A DNA stretch of 64,000 nucleotides from positions 744,001-808,000 of the forward strand of contig CAVUZI010000007.1 in the NCBI GenBank assembly GCA_963745955.1, written 5' to 3'. Position numbers and translations under genes: made by a program. Under the pieces are notes generated by a model, which saw nothing but the letters and a program-made list of their open reading frames with translations, was not told the origin of the DNA and did not search any database. Origin of the DNA: Bog-756 sp963745955 (GTDB lineage Bacteria; Actinomycetota; Acidimicrobiia; Acidimicrobiales; RAAP-2). Each line of letters starts with the position of its first letter. The stretch's first letter is position 1. Below are positions 44,007 through 52,116 of this stretch, piece by piece.

Positions 44007-45418
44007 TGCAGGCCGCAATTCGGAAAAGTCACCTCGACGTGGAGCAGAGTGTGCGACATGGAGTCCCCGCCCCCCGGTCTCGCCACCCTTGCTGTCAAAG
44101 GTCCTTTCAGGCTACCACGTTCATGAATGGAACTCTTGGAAGATTGCCCGCCGGCCGAGGGGTGCCTCCTGAGGTCATACAGCCTGGTTGTGCGCAGACG
44201 GCACGACCAGGCGTACCTCGCAACGGCCCCTGGTGAGACACCGGTCTCCATCCGTCTCACCCGACTCCGCCGCGTCCGACCATCCAAAACCGCTGCGCCG
44301 GACCCCGAACGGTCTGCGCGACGACATCGGCACCTCACGTCGGGCTCACACCCAGTAATGGGGCTCACAAGCAGGCGGGCGCCCGTCGACGCGTAGAAGC
44401 CGGCATCGCCGCCGTTGAAGATGCCGCCGTCGCTTCCCACCAGCCAGTAGCCGTGGCCGTCGTTGGTCGTGGCCATGCCTACGATGGGCTGGTTGAGGTC
44501 CATGGCCCCGGTCCACCCGTAGAAGCCGGCATCGCCGAAGGTGAAGATGCCGCCGTCGCTGGCCACCAACCAGTAGCCGTGGCCGTCGTTGGTGGTGGCC
44601 ATGCCCACGATGGGCTTGTTGAGGGCGATGGCGCAGGTCGACCCGTAGAAGCCGGCGTCGCCGCCGTCGAAGATGCCGCCGTCGCTGGCCACCAGCCAGT
44701 ACCCCTTGCCGTCCGGTGTGGCCGCCATCCCGACGATGGGCTCATTGAGGGCGATGGCGCCGGTCGACCCGTAGAAGCCGGCATCGCCGAATGAGAAGAT
44801 GCCGCCGTCGCTGGCCACCAACCAGTAACCGTGGCCGTCGGGAGTGGGTGCCATCCCGACGATGGGCTGGCTGAGGTCCAGTTCGTCTGTCGATCCGAAG
44901 AATCCGGAGTCCCCGAATGAGAAGATGCCGCCGTCGCTGGCCACCAACCAGTAACCGTGGCCCGCTCCCGCTCCCGCTCCCGCTCCGGCTCCGGCTCCCG
45001 CTCCCGCGTCGTTGTCCAAATGGCTGAATTGGCCGGCTGGCGGAGTGGAGGTCGTCACCGGAGGGGTGGTGGCCGAGACGGACGGTGCGATCACCCTCCC
45101 CGTCGTTGACGGGCTGGACCCGATCGAGGTCACCGGGCCACCGAATCCGAGCGGAGTCGAACCGGCTCCCTGCGCAGCCGCACTGTGCCGGCGGGAGGCG
45201 GGTCGAGTCCCGCCGGCCGCCGCGATTGCCGCCGGGGTGCCCACGGCCCCAGTGGCGGGAACTGCCAACTCGGGAATCACCAGCTCGAACACAACGGCGA
45301 TGGCCAGTCCCACCCCGAGGGCGGCAGCCGTCCAGCGCGTTGCCGTCCGTCTGGTGGCGCGATGAGCCGGCAACGGCAGCTTCGAGACACGATGCTTCGA
45401 AATGTGCCTCTGCCTCAT
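44003..45418 (-). CDS. exported repeat protein with GHGYWLVASDGGIF units
   Basis: A 471-residue frame. Residues 30-55 form a signal or anchor helix; a Pro/Ser/Thr-rich stretch leads to an (AG)n run and then about five 42-residue repeats of the form GHGYWLVASDGGIF..GDAGFYGSTG...PIVGMA. These repeats suggest a beta-rich, propeller-like or adhesin-type surface domain and are frequent in Acidimicrobiia. After the last repeat (near 44345) the frame continues about 110 codons with no similarity and through a hairpin at 44232-44261, so the true end is probably near 44340, perhaps lost by a small frameshift. Its ATG overlaps the stop of the truncated repeat gene upstream as ATGA. Confidence 0.6.
   Translation of the reverse strand: MRQRHISKHRVSKLPLPAHRATRRTATRWTAAALGVGLAIAVVFELVIPELAVPATGAVGTPAAIAAAGGTRPASRRHSAAAQGAGSTPLGFGGPVTSIGSSPSTTGRVIAPSVSATTPPVTTSTPPAGQFSHLDNDAGAGAGAGAGAGAGAGHGYWLVASDGGIFSFGDSGFFGSTDELDLSQPIVGMAPTPDGHGYWLVASDGGIFSFGDAGFYGSTGAIALNEPIVGMAATPDGKGYWLVASDGGIFDGGDAGFYGSTCAIALNKPIVGMATTNDGHGYWLVASDGGIFTFGDAGFYGWTGAMDLNQPIVGMATTNDGHGYWLVGSDGGIFNGGDAGFYASTGARLLVSPITGCEPDVRCRCRRADRSGSGAAVLDGRTRRSRVRRMETGVSPGAVARYAWSCRLRTTRLYDLRRHPSAGGQSSKSSIHERGSLKGPLTARVARPGGGDSMSHTLLHVEVTFPNCGLQ
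44232..44261. terminator. hairpin between repeat protein and GGDEF-EAL gene
   Basis: GGTGAGAC (44232-44239) pairs with GTCTCACC (44254-44261) across 14 bases, downstream of the last coding repeat and about 225 bases upstream of the GGDEF-EAL start. Confidence 0.4.
44350..44962. repeat. 126-bp coding tandem repeat array
   Basis: About five imperfect copies of a 126-base unit, each encoding one GHGYWLVASDGGIF repeat of 42 residues. High identity between copies makes the array prone to expansion, contraction and assembly collapse. A second, shorter array of the same kind is at 45430-45660. Confidence 0.85.
44963..45006. repeat. hexanucleotide run encoding Ala-Gly
   Basis: Eight to nine copies of GCTCCC/GCTCCG encode an (AG)n linker between the signal region and the first surface repeat. 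Unit length is a multiple of three, so slippage alters linker length but keeps frame. Confidence 0.8.
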
Positions 45419-45765
45419 GTCAGCTTCAGGCCTTCGATGGGCGCACCCAGATTGTTGTCGCCGCCGGTCGACCCGTAGAAGCCGGCGTCGCCGAAGGCGA
45501 AGATGCCGCCGTCGCTGGCCACCAGCCAGTAGCCGTGGCCAGCGGGGGTGGCGGCCATGCCCACGATGGGCTGGCTGAGGGCCAACCCACCCGTCGAGCC
45601 GTAGAAACCGGCGTCGCCGAAGACAAAGATGCCGCCGTTGCCGGCCGCAGCCAGTAGCCGTGGCCGAGCCCCACGCTGGGGGCGGCCGAGTACGTGTACC
45701 GGTCGGCAGCTGAGGTCACACTGGTCCCGCCCGGGGTCGTGACGGTCACGGCCGCCCGGCGGCTG
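45415..45765 (-). pseudogene. 5'-truncated IPT/TIG plus GHGYWLVASDGGIF repeat protein
   Basis: The fragment begins abruptly near 45765 with 'VTVTTPGGTSVTSAADRYTY', the end of an IPT/TIG domain, then one and a half GHGYWLVASDGGIF repeats and a stop at 45415. Within the first repeat the frame slips at about 45650: 'GHGYWL' is in one frame and 'AAGNGGIFVFGDAG' in the next, as if one G were missing. The upstream part of the gene is absent; the DNA there belongs to a LuxR-type gene on the other strand. It therefore marks a rearrangement junction. Confidence 0.7.
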
Positions 45766-46347
45766 CGGGAGCTCTACCCGGACATGTCCGTCCTGATCAT
45801 CTCCGACCGTTCCGATGGGTTCGCCCTGGAAGTACTGCGGGGTGGCTCGACAGGGATCGCCTTCCTCCTGGACCAGCACCTCCCCGATATCGGTGCCGTT
45901 GTCGGTGCACTCCGGGAGCTGAGAATGGGCCAGACCGTACTGGACCCGAGCGTGATCGATTCCTTCATTCGACGCGGCGACACCTTGGGAATCGAGGAGC
46001 TCACCCCGCGCGAGACCGACGTCCTCGAGCAGATGGCCCACGGCCTGTCCAACCGAGCCATCGCCGAGGTCCTGCACATCTCGGTGAAATCGATCGAAAA
46101 GGGTGTCACGGCGATCTTCCTCAAACTGGGCCCGTTCAACGAAGGCTTCTCCGATCGCCGGGTGTCCGCGTCCCTGGTGTTCCTGCGCTCCCAGACCGAT
46201 CCGTTCGGTCCCATCGTCGACGCGGACGACAGGGTAGCCCCGGTGGTGCCGTTTACCGTCGACCCGTCGTCCGCGCCCTCGGGTAACGGATCGGCGCCAT
46301 TGCCGGGTCGAGCCGCCCTCCGAAGCATCAGACGATCCGGAACCTGA
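45753..46347 (+). pseudogene. LuxR-type response regulator lacking its 5' part
   Basis: The reading frame opens in the middle of a receiver domain ('AARRLRELYPDMSVLIISDR', then 'LEVLRGGSTGIAFLL') and proceeds through an intact LuxR HTH: 'LTPRETDVLEQMAHGLSNRAI', 'VKSIEKGVTAIFLKLG' in family order. The receiver's first half, with the acidic pocket and phosphoacceptor Asp, is missing. Its left boundary coincides with the truncated repeat gene on the opposite strand. A start ATG at 45784 could still give a short DNA-binding protein of about 187 residues, so expression is not excluded. Confidence 0.65.
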
Positions 46348-46351
46348 ACGG

Positions 46352-47260
46352 TCAGGTCCACCGCATCCCGGCCCGCTCGCTCCAGTAGCGAGACGGGTCG
46401 ACGGCGAGGCGACCGAAGCGGTCGACGTCCGTCCCGTTGCCGCCCTCGAGGGCGGCCAGGTTCGAGCGCAGCTGGGCCACGGTCGCCGCCCCCGAGAGCA
46501 CCACGTCGGCCCACGGCTGGGCCAGCACCGCGGCCAGCGCGGTCGCATCGGGATGCTCACCGAGTACCGCGGTGTCCGGTCCGGGGACGGCCAGTCGGCC
46601 GTTGGCCAACGCCTCCTTGACGATCACGGTCCAGCCCGCCTCCTTGGCTTGGCGGAGGGCCGGACCGGCCGAGGGCTCGAGAAGGTTGAAGGTGGCCTGC
46701 ACGGCCGAGAACAGCTGCTGGCCGTCGACCTCGACGGCCAGCGCCCGGCGGAGGGTCTCGGACTGGGCCGGACCGCTGAGGCTGAGCCCGACGGGCACCC
46801 CGAGCGAGGCCAGCTCCTCGTGCACGCTCACGTCCGTGAGGATCCCCGATTCCAATGTCGCCGAGTGGACCTGGTACAGCCTCAGCCACGGGCCGAGCAG
46901 CGCTCCGGTCTCCGGCCACTGCCGGGCCAGGGCGGCGGCCGAGTGGTTCTTCACCTCTGGAACCTCGGCGTCCACCCTCCAGCCGGCGGTGTAGGCGTAG
47001 CCCCATTTGGAAGACACCGTGACCTCGGCCGGCTCGATGCCCCGCAACGAGAGCCATCCGGCCAGGAACTCCTCGGCCCGGCCGTAGGAGCGGGCGGCGT
47101 CGAACCACCGGATCCCACCCTCCCAGGCCGCGTCGCAGACCTGCCGGCAGCGCTGCCGGAGCGCCTCGACCGACCGGTCCGGACCGATGGCCGCACCGTG
47201 GTCGACGGTCAGGTATCCGGGGCGACCGAGCGCGGCGAGACCCAATCCCAACACAGCCAT
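46352..47260 (-). CDS. aldo/keto reductase family protein
   Basis: A 302-residue barrel protein of the AKR superfamily. 'WEGGIRWFDAARSYGRAEEFLAGW' carries the Asp/Tyr pair, 'VTVSSKWGYAYTAGW' the Lys and 'LRLYQVHSATLES' the His. The C-terminal 'PWADVVLSGAATVAQLRSNL' is the cofactor loop. The start ATG 47260 has GGGGAG ten bases upstream; the open frame to 47359 is not needed. It is divergent from the Tat-exported protein and ends five bases from the LuxR fragment. Confidence 0.82.
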   Translation of the reverse strand: MAVLGLGLAALGRPGYLTVDHGAAIGPDRSVEALRQRCRQVCDAAWEGGIRWFDAARSYGRAEEFLAGWLSLRGIEPAEVTVSSKWGYAYTAGWRVDAEVPEVKNHSAAALARQWPETGALLGPWLRLYQVHSATLESGILTDVSVHEELASLGVPVGLSLSGPAQSETLRRALAVEVDGQQLFSAVQATFNLLEPSAGPALRQAKEAGWTVIVKEALANGRLAVPGPDTAVLGEHPDATALAAVLAQPWADVVLSGAATVAQLRSNLAALEGGNGTDVDRFGRLAVDPSRYWSERAGMRWT

Positions 47261-47424
47261 GGCACAGTCTCTCCCCTGGCGGCCCACCCCGGCGAGCTCA
47301 TCTCGGCCCGCCCAGGGCCGTCGGCCCGCCTGCTTCCCCCGAGGGCCACGCTGTACCATGGGTGGGTGAGCAGCTCCAGCCTGGGCGAGATATCGCCGGT
47401 TGGCCCCTCCCTGATCACACGATC

Positions 47425-49209
47425 ATGAGCGATCGAGTCGACGGCGACCGGTCGGATCCGGCAGGTGGGCGGCACTCGAAGCGCTCGGAGGACCGCATCC
47501 GCCTCAACCGGCGGGGGTTCATCGCGCTGACCGCGGCCGGCGGCGTGGCCACCGCCGCGGTGGCCCTCGGAGTCGCCGAGTCGGAGTCGGGCGGCACCCC
47601 GAAGGCGGCCGACAAGGTCGACGCCAAGTCCCACCAGCCCCGCCAGACGGGCAAGTCCGGTGGAGCACGGCCGGCCACGCAGGCCACGACGGTGGTCGAC
47701 GGGGTGAGGCTCCCCACCTCCCCCTACATCGTGGCCGAGAACGCCAAGACCGGGCACGCCTGGTGGGTCACCACCCCCCAGACCGACCGGGGCATCGAGG
47801 GCTACGCCGACCAGGTGAGCGCGGTGATCGGCGACACCATCACCCTGTTCGTGAGCACCAAGGCCGCCCGGTACCACGTCGAGGCCTACCGGATGGGGTA
47901 CTACCAGGGCATCGGAGGTCGCCTGGTGTGGATGTCGGGCGAACATCCCGGGGTCCAACAACCGCTCCCGGAGCTCATCTCGGCCACCAATACCATCGAG
48001 TGCCGGTGGTCACCGTCGATGACCATCACCATCGATCCGAGCTGGCCGCCGGGCGCCTACCTGTTGAAGCTGGTCGGTTCCACCGACGAGCAGCAGTTCG
48101 TGCCCTTCTGCGTGCGCGACGACACATCGCGGGCGGCCGTCGTGATCCAGCAGAGTGTGACCACCTGGCAGGCCTACAACCGCTGGGGCGGGTACAGCCT
48201 CTACTACGGCAACACCGGTGGAGCGCTGTCGTTCACCCACGACCCCGGCGGCGGCACCTTCGACGACCGCGCCCGGATCGTCTCGTTCGACCGCCCCTAC
48301 GACTACGACTGGGCGTCCGGTGCCGCCGACTTCGTGGGCAACGAACTTCCCGTCATCTACCAGGCCGAGCAGCTGGGACTGGACGTCACCTACTGGACCG
48401 ACGTCGACCTGCACGCCAACCCGAAACTTCTCCTCAACCACAAGGCGCTGATGAGCCTCGGGCACGACGAGTACTGGTCCGCACCGATGCGGAACGGTGC
48501 CGCGCATGCGGTTGCCGCGGGTGTGAACCTGGCCTTCCTCGGAGCCAATGCGTGCTACCGGCAGATCCGCTTCGAGTCGTCACCGCTCGGCGAAAACCGG
48601 CGCCAGGTGTGCTACAAGTCGGCAGCCGAAGATCCGATGGCCGACGTCAATCCCGAGCTGGTCACGGTCAACTGGCCGCAAGCGCCGGTGTCCCGCCCCG
48701 AGGCCGAGCTGATCGGCAGCACGTACCAGGACATCGAAGCCCAGGCCGACATGGTCATCACCGATCCGGGCTCCTGGGTGTTCGACGGGCTCGACTTCAA
48801 CGCCAACGACACGCTGCCCAGCGTGGTCGAGGGCGAGTTCGACCGCTACGTCCCGAGCGGTGGTGGACCCACCAATCTGGACGTGATCGCCCACTCGATC
48901 GTGCCCAATCGGGGAGGCAACTACTCGGACGTCACCTGGTACACGGTGCCCCGCGGTGGTGGGGTGTTCGCCACCGGCAATGCCGCGTGGGTCGGCCACC
49001 TCTCGAACAACACCCTGATCCCACCGAACGTGCTCCCCGATGCCGGACCGGGGGTGGCGGGCCCGTTGCTGCGCGTCATGCAGAACCTGTATGCCGTCAT
49101 CGGCATGGGTCCGGCCAGTCTCACCCGGCCGTCACAGGGCAACTGGCAGCGCATCTACGCACCCGGGTCGGCCTCGAGCGCGGCGCCGAACACGATCAAC
49201 GCAGCCTGA
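47425..49209 (+). CDS. Tat-exported N,N-dimethylformamidase-like protein
   Basis: A 594-residue protein. The N-terminus has a Tat motif 'RIRLNRRGFIALTAAGG' followed by a hydrophobic stretch, then a Lys/Gln-rich linker. The remainder resembles the large-subunit C-terminal domain of N,N-dimethylformamidase, with 'HAWWVTTPQTDRGIEGYADQV' (family position), 'VEAYRMGYYQGIGGRLVW', 'YDYDWASGAADFVGNELPVI' and the 'LMSLGHDEYWSAPMR' motif. Homologues are common in actinobacteria as uncharacterised secreted proteins; amidase activity is not assured. ATG 47425 is preferred, but GTG 47362 is in frame and neither has a clear ribosome site. A 28-base hairpin follows the gene. Confidence 0.78.
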   Translation: MSDRVDGDRSDPAGGRHSKRSEDRIRLNRRGFIALTAAGGVATAAVALGVAESESGGTPKAADKVDAKSHQPRQTGKSGGARPATQATTVVDGVRLPTSPYIVAENAKTGHAWWVTTPQTDRGIEGYADQVSAVIGDTITLFVSTKAARYHVEAYRMGYYQGIGGRLVWMSGEHPGVQQPLPELISATNTIECRWSPSMTITIDPSWPPGAYLLKLVGSTDEQQFVPFCVRDDTSRAAVVIQQSVTTWQAYNRWGGYSLYYGNTGGALSFTHDPGGGTFDDRARIVSFDRPYDYDWASGAADFVGNELPVIYQAEQLGLDVTYWTDVDLHANPKLLLNHKALMSLGHDEYWSAPMRNGAAHAVAAGVNLAFLGANACYRQIRFESSPLGENRRQVCYKSAAEDPMADVNPELVTVNWPQAPVSRPEAELIGSTYQDIEAQADMVITDPGSWVFDGLDFNANDTLPSVVEGEFDRYVPSGGGPTNLDVIAHSIVPNRGGNYSDVTWYTVPRGGGVFATGNAAWVGHLSNNTLIPPNVLPDAGPGVAGPLLRVMQNLYAVIGMGPASLTRPSQGNWQRIYAPGSASSAAPNTINAA

Positions 49210-49232
49210 CGGGCGGGCGGAGCCGGTGCAGG

Positions 49233-49286
49233 CCTGGGACGCAGAGGCTTGAAGCGCAGCAGCCTGGAACGCAGCAGCCCGGGACG
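49233..49286. repeat. 15-bp minisatellite downstream of the Tat protein gene
   Basis: Three and a half units of CCTGGAACGCAGCAG type lie between convergent genes, with the last one running into the terminator stem. Confidence 0.65.
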
Positions 49287-49304
49287 TGTAAACGCGTCCC
49301 GGGC
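49277..49304. terminator. 10-bp GC stem between convergent genes
   Basis: GCCCGGGACG pairs with CGTCCCGGGC across an 8-base loop. It lies 67 bases after the Tat protein stop and 83 bases before the end of recA, so it could serve both transcripts. Confidence 0.65.
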
Positions 49305-49386
49305 CGGCGAAGTTACCCGATCTCTCTCGTCACGAAACCCGGCGATCTTGAGACCATTTCATCGACGGCGGCGGCCCCGCCCCGGT

Positions 49387-50466
49387 TCACTCGCTCAACG
49401 TGATGGGTTGATCGTCGAGGGAAAGCCCCTCGGCGTCACCGGGAAGCCCGACCGACTGCTCGTTCGATTCGGCCAGGGCTGCGTTCTGGGCGGCGAGATG
49501 CTCGCGGATCCGCTCGTCGATTTCGGCCATCAGCTGCGGGTTCTCGGTCAGGAAGGTCTTCACGTTCTCCCGACCCTGGCCCAGCTGCTCGCCCTCGTAG
49601 GTGAACCAGGCGCCGGACTTCTTGATGAACCCGAGCTCGACCCCGACGTCGAGGAGCGATCCCTCGCGGCTGATACCCCTGCCGAACGTGATGTCGAACT
49701 CCGCCTGCTTGAAGGGCGGGGAGCACTTGTTCTTCACCACCTTCACCCGGGTCCGGTTGCCGACCTGGTCGGCACCGTCCTTGATGGTCTCGATACGGCG
49801 GATGTCCAGACGGATGGAGGAGTAGAACTTGAGGGCGCGTCCCCCCGGGGTGACCTCGGGCGATCCGTACATGACGCCGATCTTCTCCCTGAGCTGGTTG
49901 ATGAAGATGGCGATCGTCCGCGACTTCGACAGGGTGCCGGTCAGCTTGCGCAAGGCCTGGGACATCAGGCGGGCCTGGAGGCCGACGTGGGAGTCCCCCA
50001 TCTCCCCCTCGATCTCCGCCCGGGGGGTCAACGCGGCCACCGAGTCGATGACCAGCACGTCGAGGGCCCCCGACCGGATCAGCATGTCGGAGATCTCCAG
50101 TGCCTGCTCACCGGTGTCCGGCTGGGAGATGAGCAGGTCGTCGATGTTGACACCGATCGCCTTGGCATAGACGGGGTCCATGGCGTGCTCGGCGTCCACA
50201 TAGGCGCAGATGCCACCGTTGCGTTGGGCCTCGGCCACCACGTGCATGGCCAGGGTCGACTTACCCGACGACTCGGGACCGAAGATCTCCACGATGCGGC
50301 CACGCGGGAGGCCCCCGATGCCGAGGGCGAGGTCGAGAGCCAGCGCCCCGGTGGGGATGGCCTCGATGTTCATGTGGAGGTTCTCGCCCATCCGCATGAT
50401 GGATCCCTTGCCGAATTGCTTCTCGATCTGGCCCAGGGCCATGTCCAGTGCCTTGTCACGTTCCAT
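49387..50466 (-). CDS. recA: RecA recombinase
   Basis: A 359-residue RecA of normal length: Walker A 'GPESSGKSTLAMHV', 'VYAKAIGVNIDDLLISQPDT' (family position), Walker B 'VLVIDSVAALTPRAE', loop L1 'MGDSHVGLQARLMSQALRKL' and L2 'NQLREKIGVMYGSPEVTPGG' in order, and the acidic C-terminal tail. It binds single-stranded DNA, promotes strand exchange and stimulates LexA cleavage. ATG 50466 has GGAGAG upstream. A perfect actinobacterial SOS box lies about 140 bases upstream. No recX follows; a hairpin does. Confidence 0.97.
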   Translation of the reverse strand: MERDKALDMALGQIEKQFGKGSIMRMGENLHMNIEAIPTGALALDLALGIGGLPRGRIVEIFGPESSGKSTLAMHVVAEAQRNGGICAYVDAEHAMDPVYAKAIGVNIDDLLISQPDTGEQALEISDMLIRSGALDVLVIDSVAALTPRAEIEGEMGDSHVGLQARLMSQALRKLTGTLSKSRTIAIFINQLREKIGVMYGSPEVTPGGRALKFYSSIRLDIRRIETIKDGADQVGNRTRVKVVKNKCSPPFKQAEFDITFGRGISREGSLLDVGVELGFIKKSGAWFTYEGEQLGQGRENVKTFLTENPQLMAEIDERIREHLAAQNAALAESNEQSVGLPGDAEGLSLDDQPITLSE

Positions 50467-50602
50467 GTCTTCTTCTCTCCTCGATGCTGTTGCTCACTTG
50501 ACCGTGCCGACCCTACGGAGAAGGTGTGACACGTGACTGGTGGCCCGGGACGAGGCCCAGGTCAGATCTACGTGGACTGCAACGACGCCATCACTCTAGA
50601 CC

Positions 50603-50616
50603 CGAACGCATGTTCG
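50603..50616. promoter_or_regulatory. LexA (SOS) box
   Basis: CGAACGCATGTTCG is a perfect match to the actinobacterial LexA consensus CGAAC-N4-GTTCG. It lies between recA (leftward) and the DUF3048 gene (rightward) in a 307-base gap, so it may act on recA, the other gene or both. The rest of the gap shows no further gene or repeat. Confidence 0.85.
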
Positions 50617-50773
50617 ATGGCGGACCCCACGGCCAGGCCGGGGCTCCACGACGGCCGGCCCCGGGACCGGACCGAGCCAGCGACCGAATCGGCGTGAAAA
50701 CGGCGTCAAAACGGCGATGAGGATCTCTCGTATACCACCTATTTCCACCAGGCCGGAGTAGCCTCGCCCTGCA

Positions 50774-52084
50774 ATGTCCGACCAGAAACCGCCATCCGGA
50801 TCCGCATCGGAGGGCATCCCCGGCTCCCATCCGAACCTCTCCGCCGGCCTCGGATCCCCGGAGACCAGGCGACCGTCAGGTCAGCGGGGATCCGACCTCA
50901 CCGGGATGACCCCGTCCGTGCCCGGGAAGGGCCCAGGGGGTGGCTCCGGTGCCGACGCCGCCACCGCACCGTCGGTCTACTCCCGACAGGAGCTCCGCAC
51001 CATGTCGAAGGAGAACGGCCCGTCCCGGACACGGTGGTACGTGCTCGCCGGGGTCGTGGTGGTGCTGATCGGGGTGGTGTCGGCCTATGTGGCCACCCGG
51101 GGCGACAACAACGCGGCGAACAAGGCGGCCGCCGCGGCCGCCGCCAACGTTCCACCGGGGCATGTCGCCACCTGTCCGTTGACCGGGGCACCGGCCCCCG
51201 GGGGAGTCGTACCCGCCCGCCCGGCGCTCGGCGTCAAGATCGGCAACTATCCCGGTGACCGGCCGTCGGCCGGCCTCAACCAGGCGGACATCGTGTTCGA
51301 AGAGCCCGTTGAGGGTGCCATCACCCGCCTGCTCGCCGTCTTCCAGTGCCGCGGAGCGGCGCTGGTCGGCGACCTGCGGTCGGCCCGCGAACCTGACGTC
51401 GCCATCCTCTCCCAGCTGTCCGATCCGCTGTTCGTCCACGCCGGTGGGATCGACCCGGTCATCGCCCTGCTGGCGTCTGCACCCCTCATCGACGACAACC
51501 TCTACACCGGCGATCGCGGCTCGGCCATCATCCAGGAGCACGGGCGGGTGGCGCCCTACGCCACCTTCGTCAACACCGCCTCGTTGTGGGCGTTCAACCC
51601 TTCGGACAACAAGCCCCCGGCCCCCATCTTCACCTACTCCACCGCCCTGCCTCCGGGCTCGGTGGCCGGCTCGGGGGCCAGCGTCCACATCCCCTTCTCC
51701 TCGACCTCCGACGTGACCTGGAAGTGGAACCCGGCCACCGGCTACCAGCGGTACTACTCCGGAGCGCCGGACATCCTGGTCGACGGATCCCAGACGACGG
51801 CCGCCAACGTGGTCATCATGACGGTCCAGACGTCGAACGGCCCCTGGGTGGAGAACTCGGAAGGCGGCCTCGAGGTACAGGTGACCTCCATCGGGTCGGG
51901 GCCGCTGCTGGTCATGCGCGACAACACGGCCATCGCCGGCACCTGGAGCCGGTCCGGCCTCACCCAACCCGCCACCCTCACCGCCACCAACGGGAAGCCG
52001 ATCACGTTGCAGCCCGGCAACACATGGGTGGAGCTGGTGCCGAGCGGCATCCCGGTGACGCCTTCGTCTGCCGTCCCCGGCTGA
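50774..52084 (+). CDS. DUF3048-domain membrane-anchored protein
   Basis: A 436-residue protein. The first 85 residues are Pro/Gly/Ser-rich and probably cytoplasmic; a single helix ('WYVLAGVVVVLIGVVSAYVA', about 88-107) anchors it, and the rest is extracytoplasmic. 'LGVKIGNYPGDRPSAGLNQADIVFEE' (family position) through 'SAREPDVAILSQLSDPLFVHAGG' is the DUF3048 fold, as in Bacillus YerB, and 'YSTALPPG' to 'NTWVELVPSG' the C-terminal part. Function unknown. It separates recA from cinA, which are neighbours in many bacteria, and reads the other way. Confidence 0.82.
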   Translation: MSDQKPPSGSASEGIPGSHPNLSAGLGSPETRRPSGQRGSDLTGMTPSVPGKGPGGGSGADAATAPSVYSRQELRTMSKENGPSRTRWYVLAGVVVVLIGVVSAYVATRGDNNAANKAAAAAAANVPPGHVATCPLTGAPAPGGVVPARPALGVKIGNYPGDRPSAGLNQADIVFEEPVEGAITRLLAVFQCRGAALVGDLRSAREPDVAILSQLSDPLFVHAGGIDPVIALLASAPLIDDNLYTGDRGSAIIQEHGRVAPYATFVNTASLWAFNPSDNKPPAPIFTYSTALPPGSVAGSGASVHIPFSSTSDVTWKWNPATGYQRYYSGAPDILVDGSQTTAANVVIMTVQTSNGPWVENSEGGLEVQVTSIGSGPLLVMRDNTAIAGTWSRSGLTQPATLTATNGKPITLQPGNTWVELVPSGIPVTPSSAVPG

Positions 52085-52116
52085 GCGGCCACCCATTCTC
52101 CGCAGCACCGGGAGCG

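Noticed and set aside
45766..46560. Minus-strand continuation of the repeat gene fragment
   Set aside because: These bases are antisense to the LuxR fragment and the next gene's end and have no IPT-like sequence.
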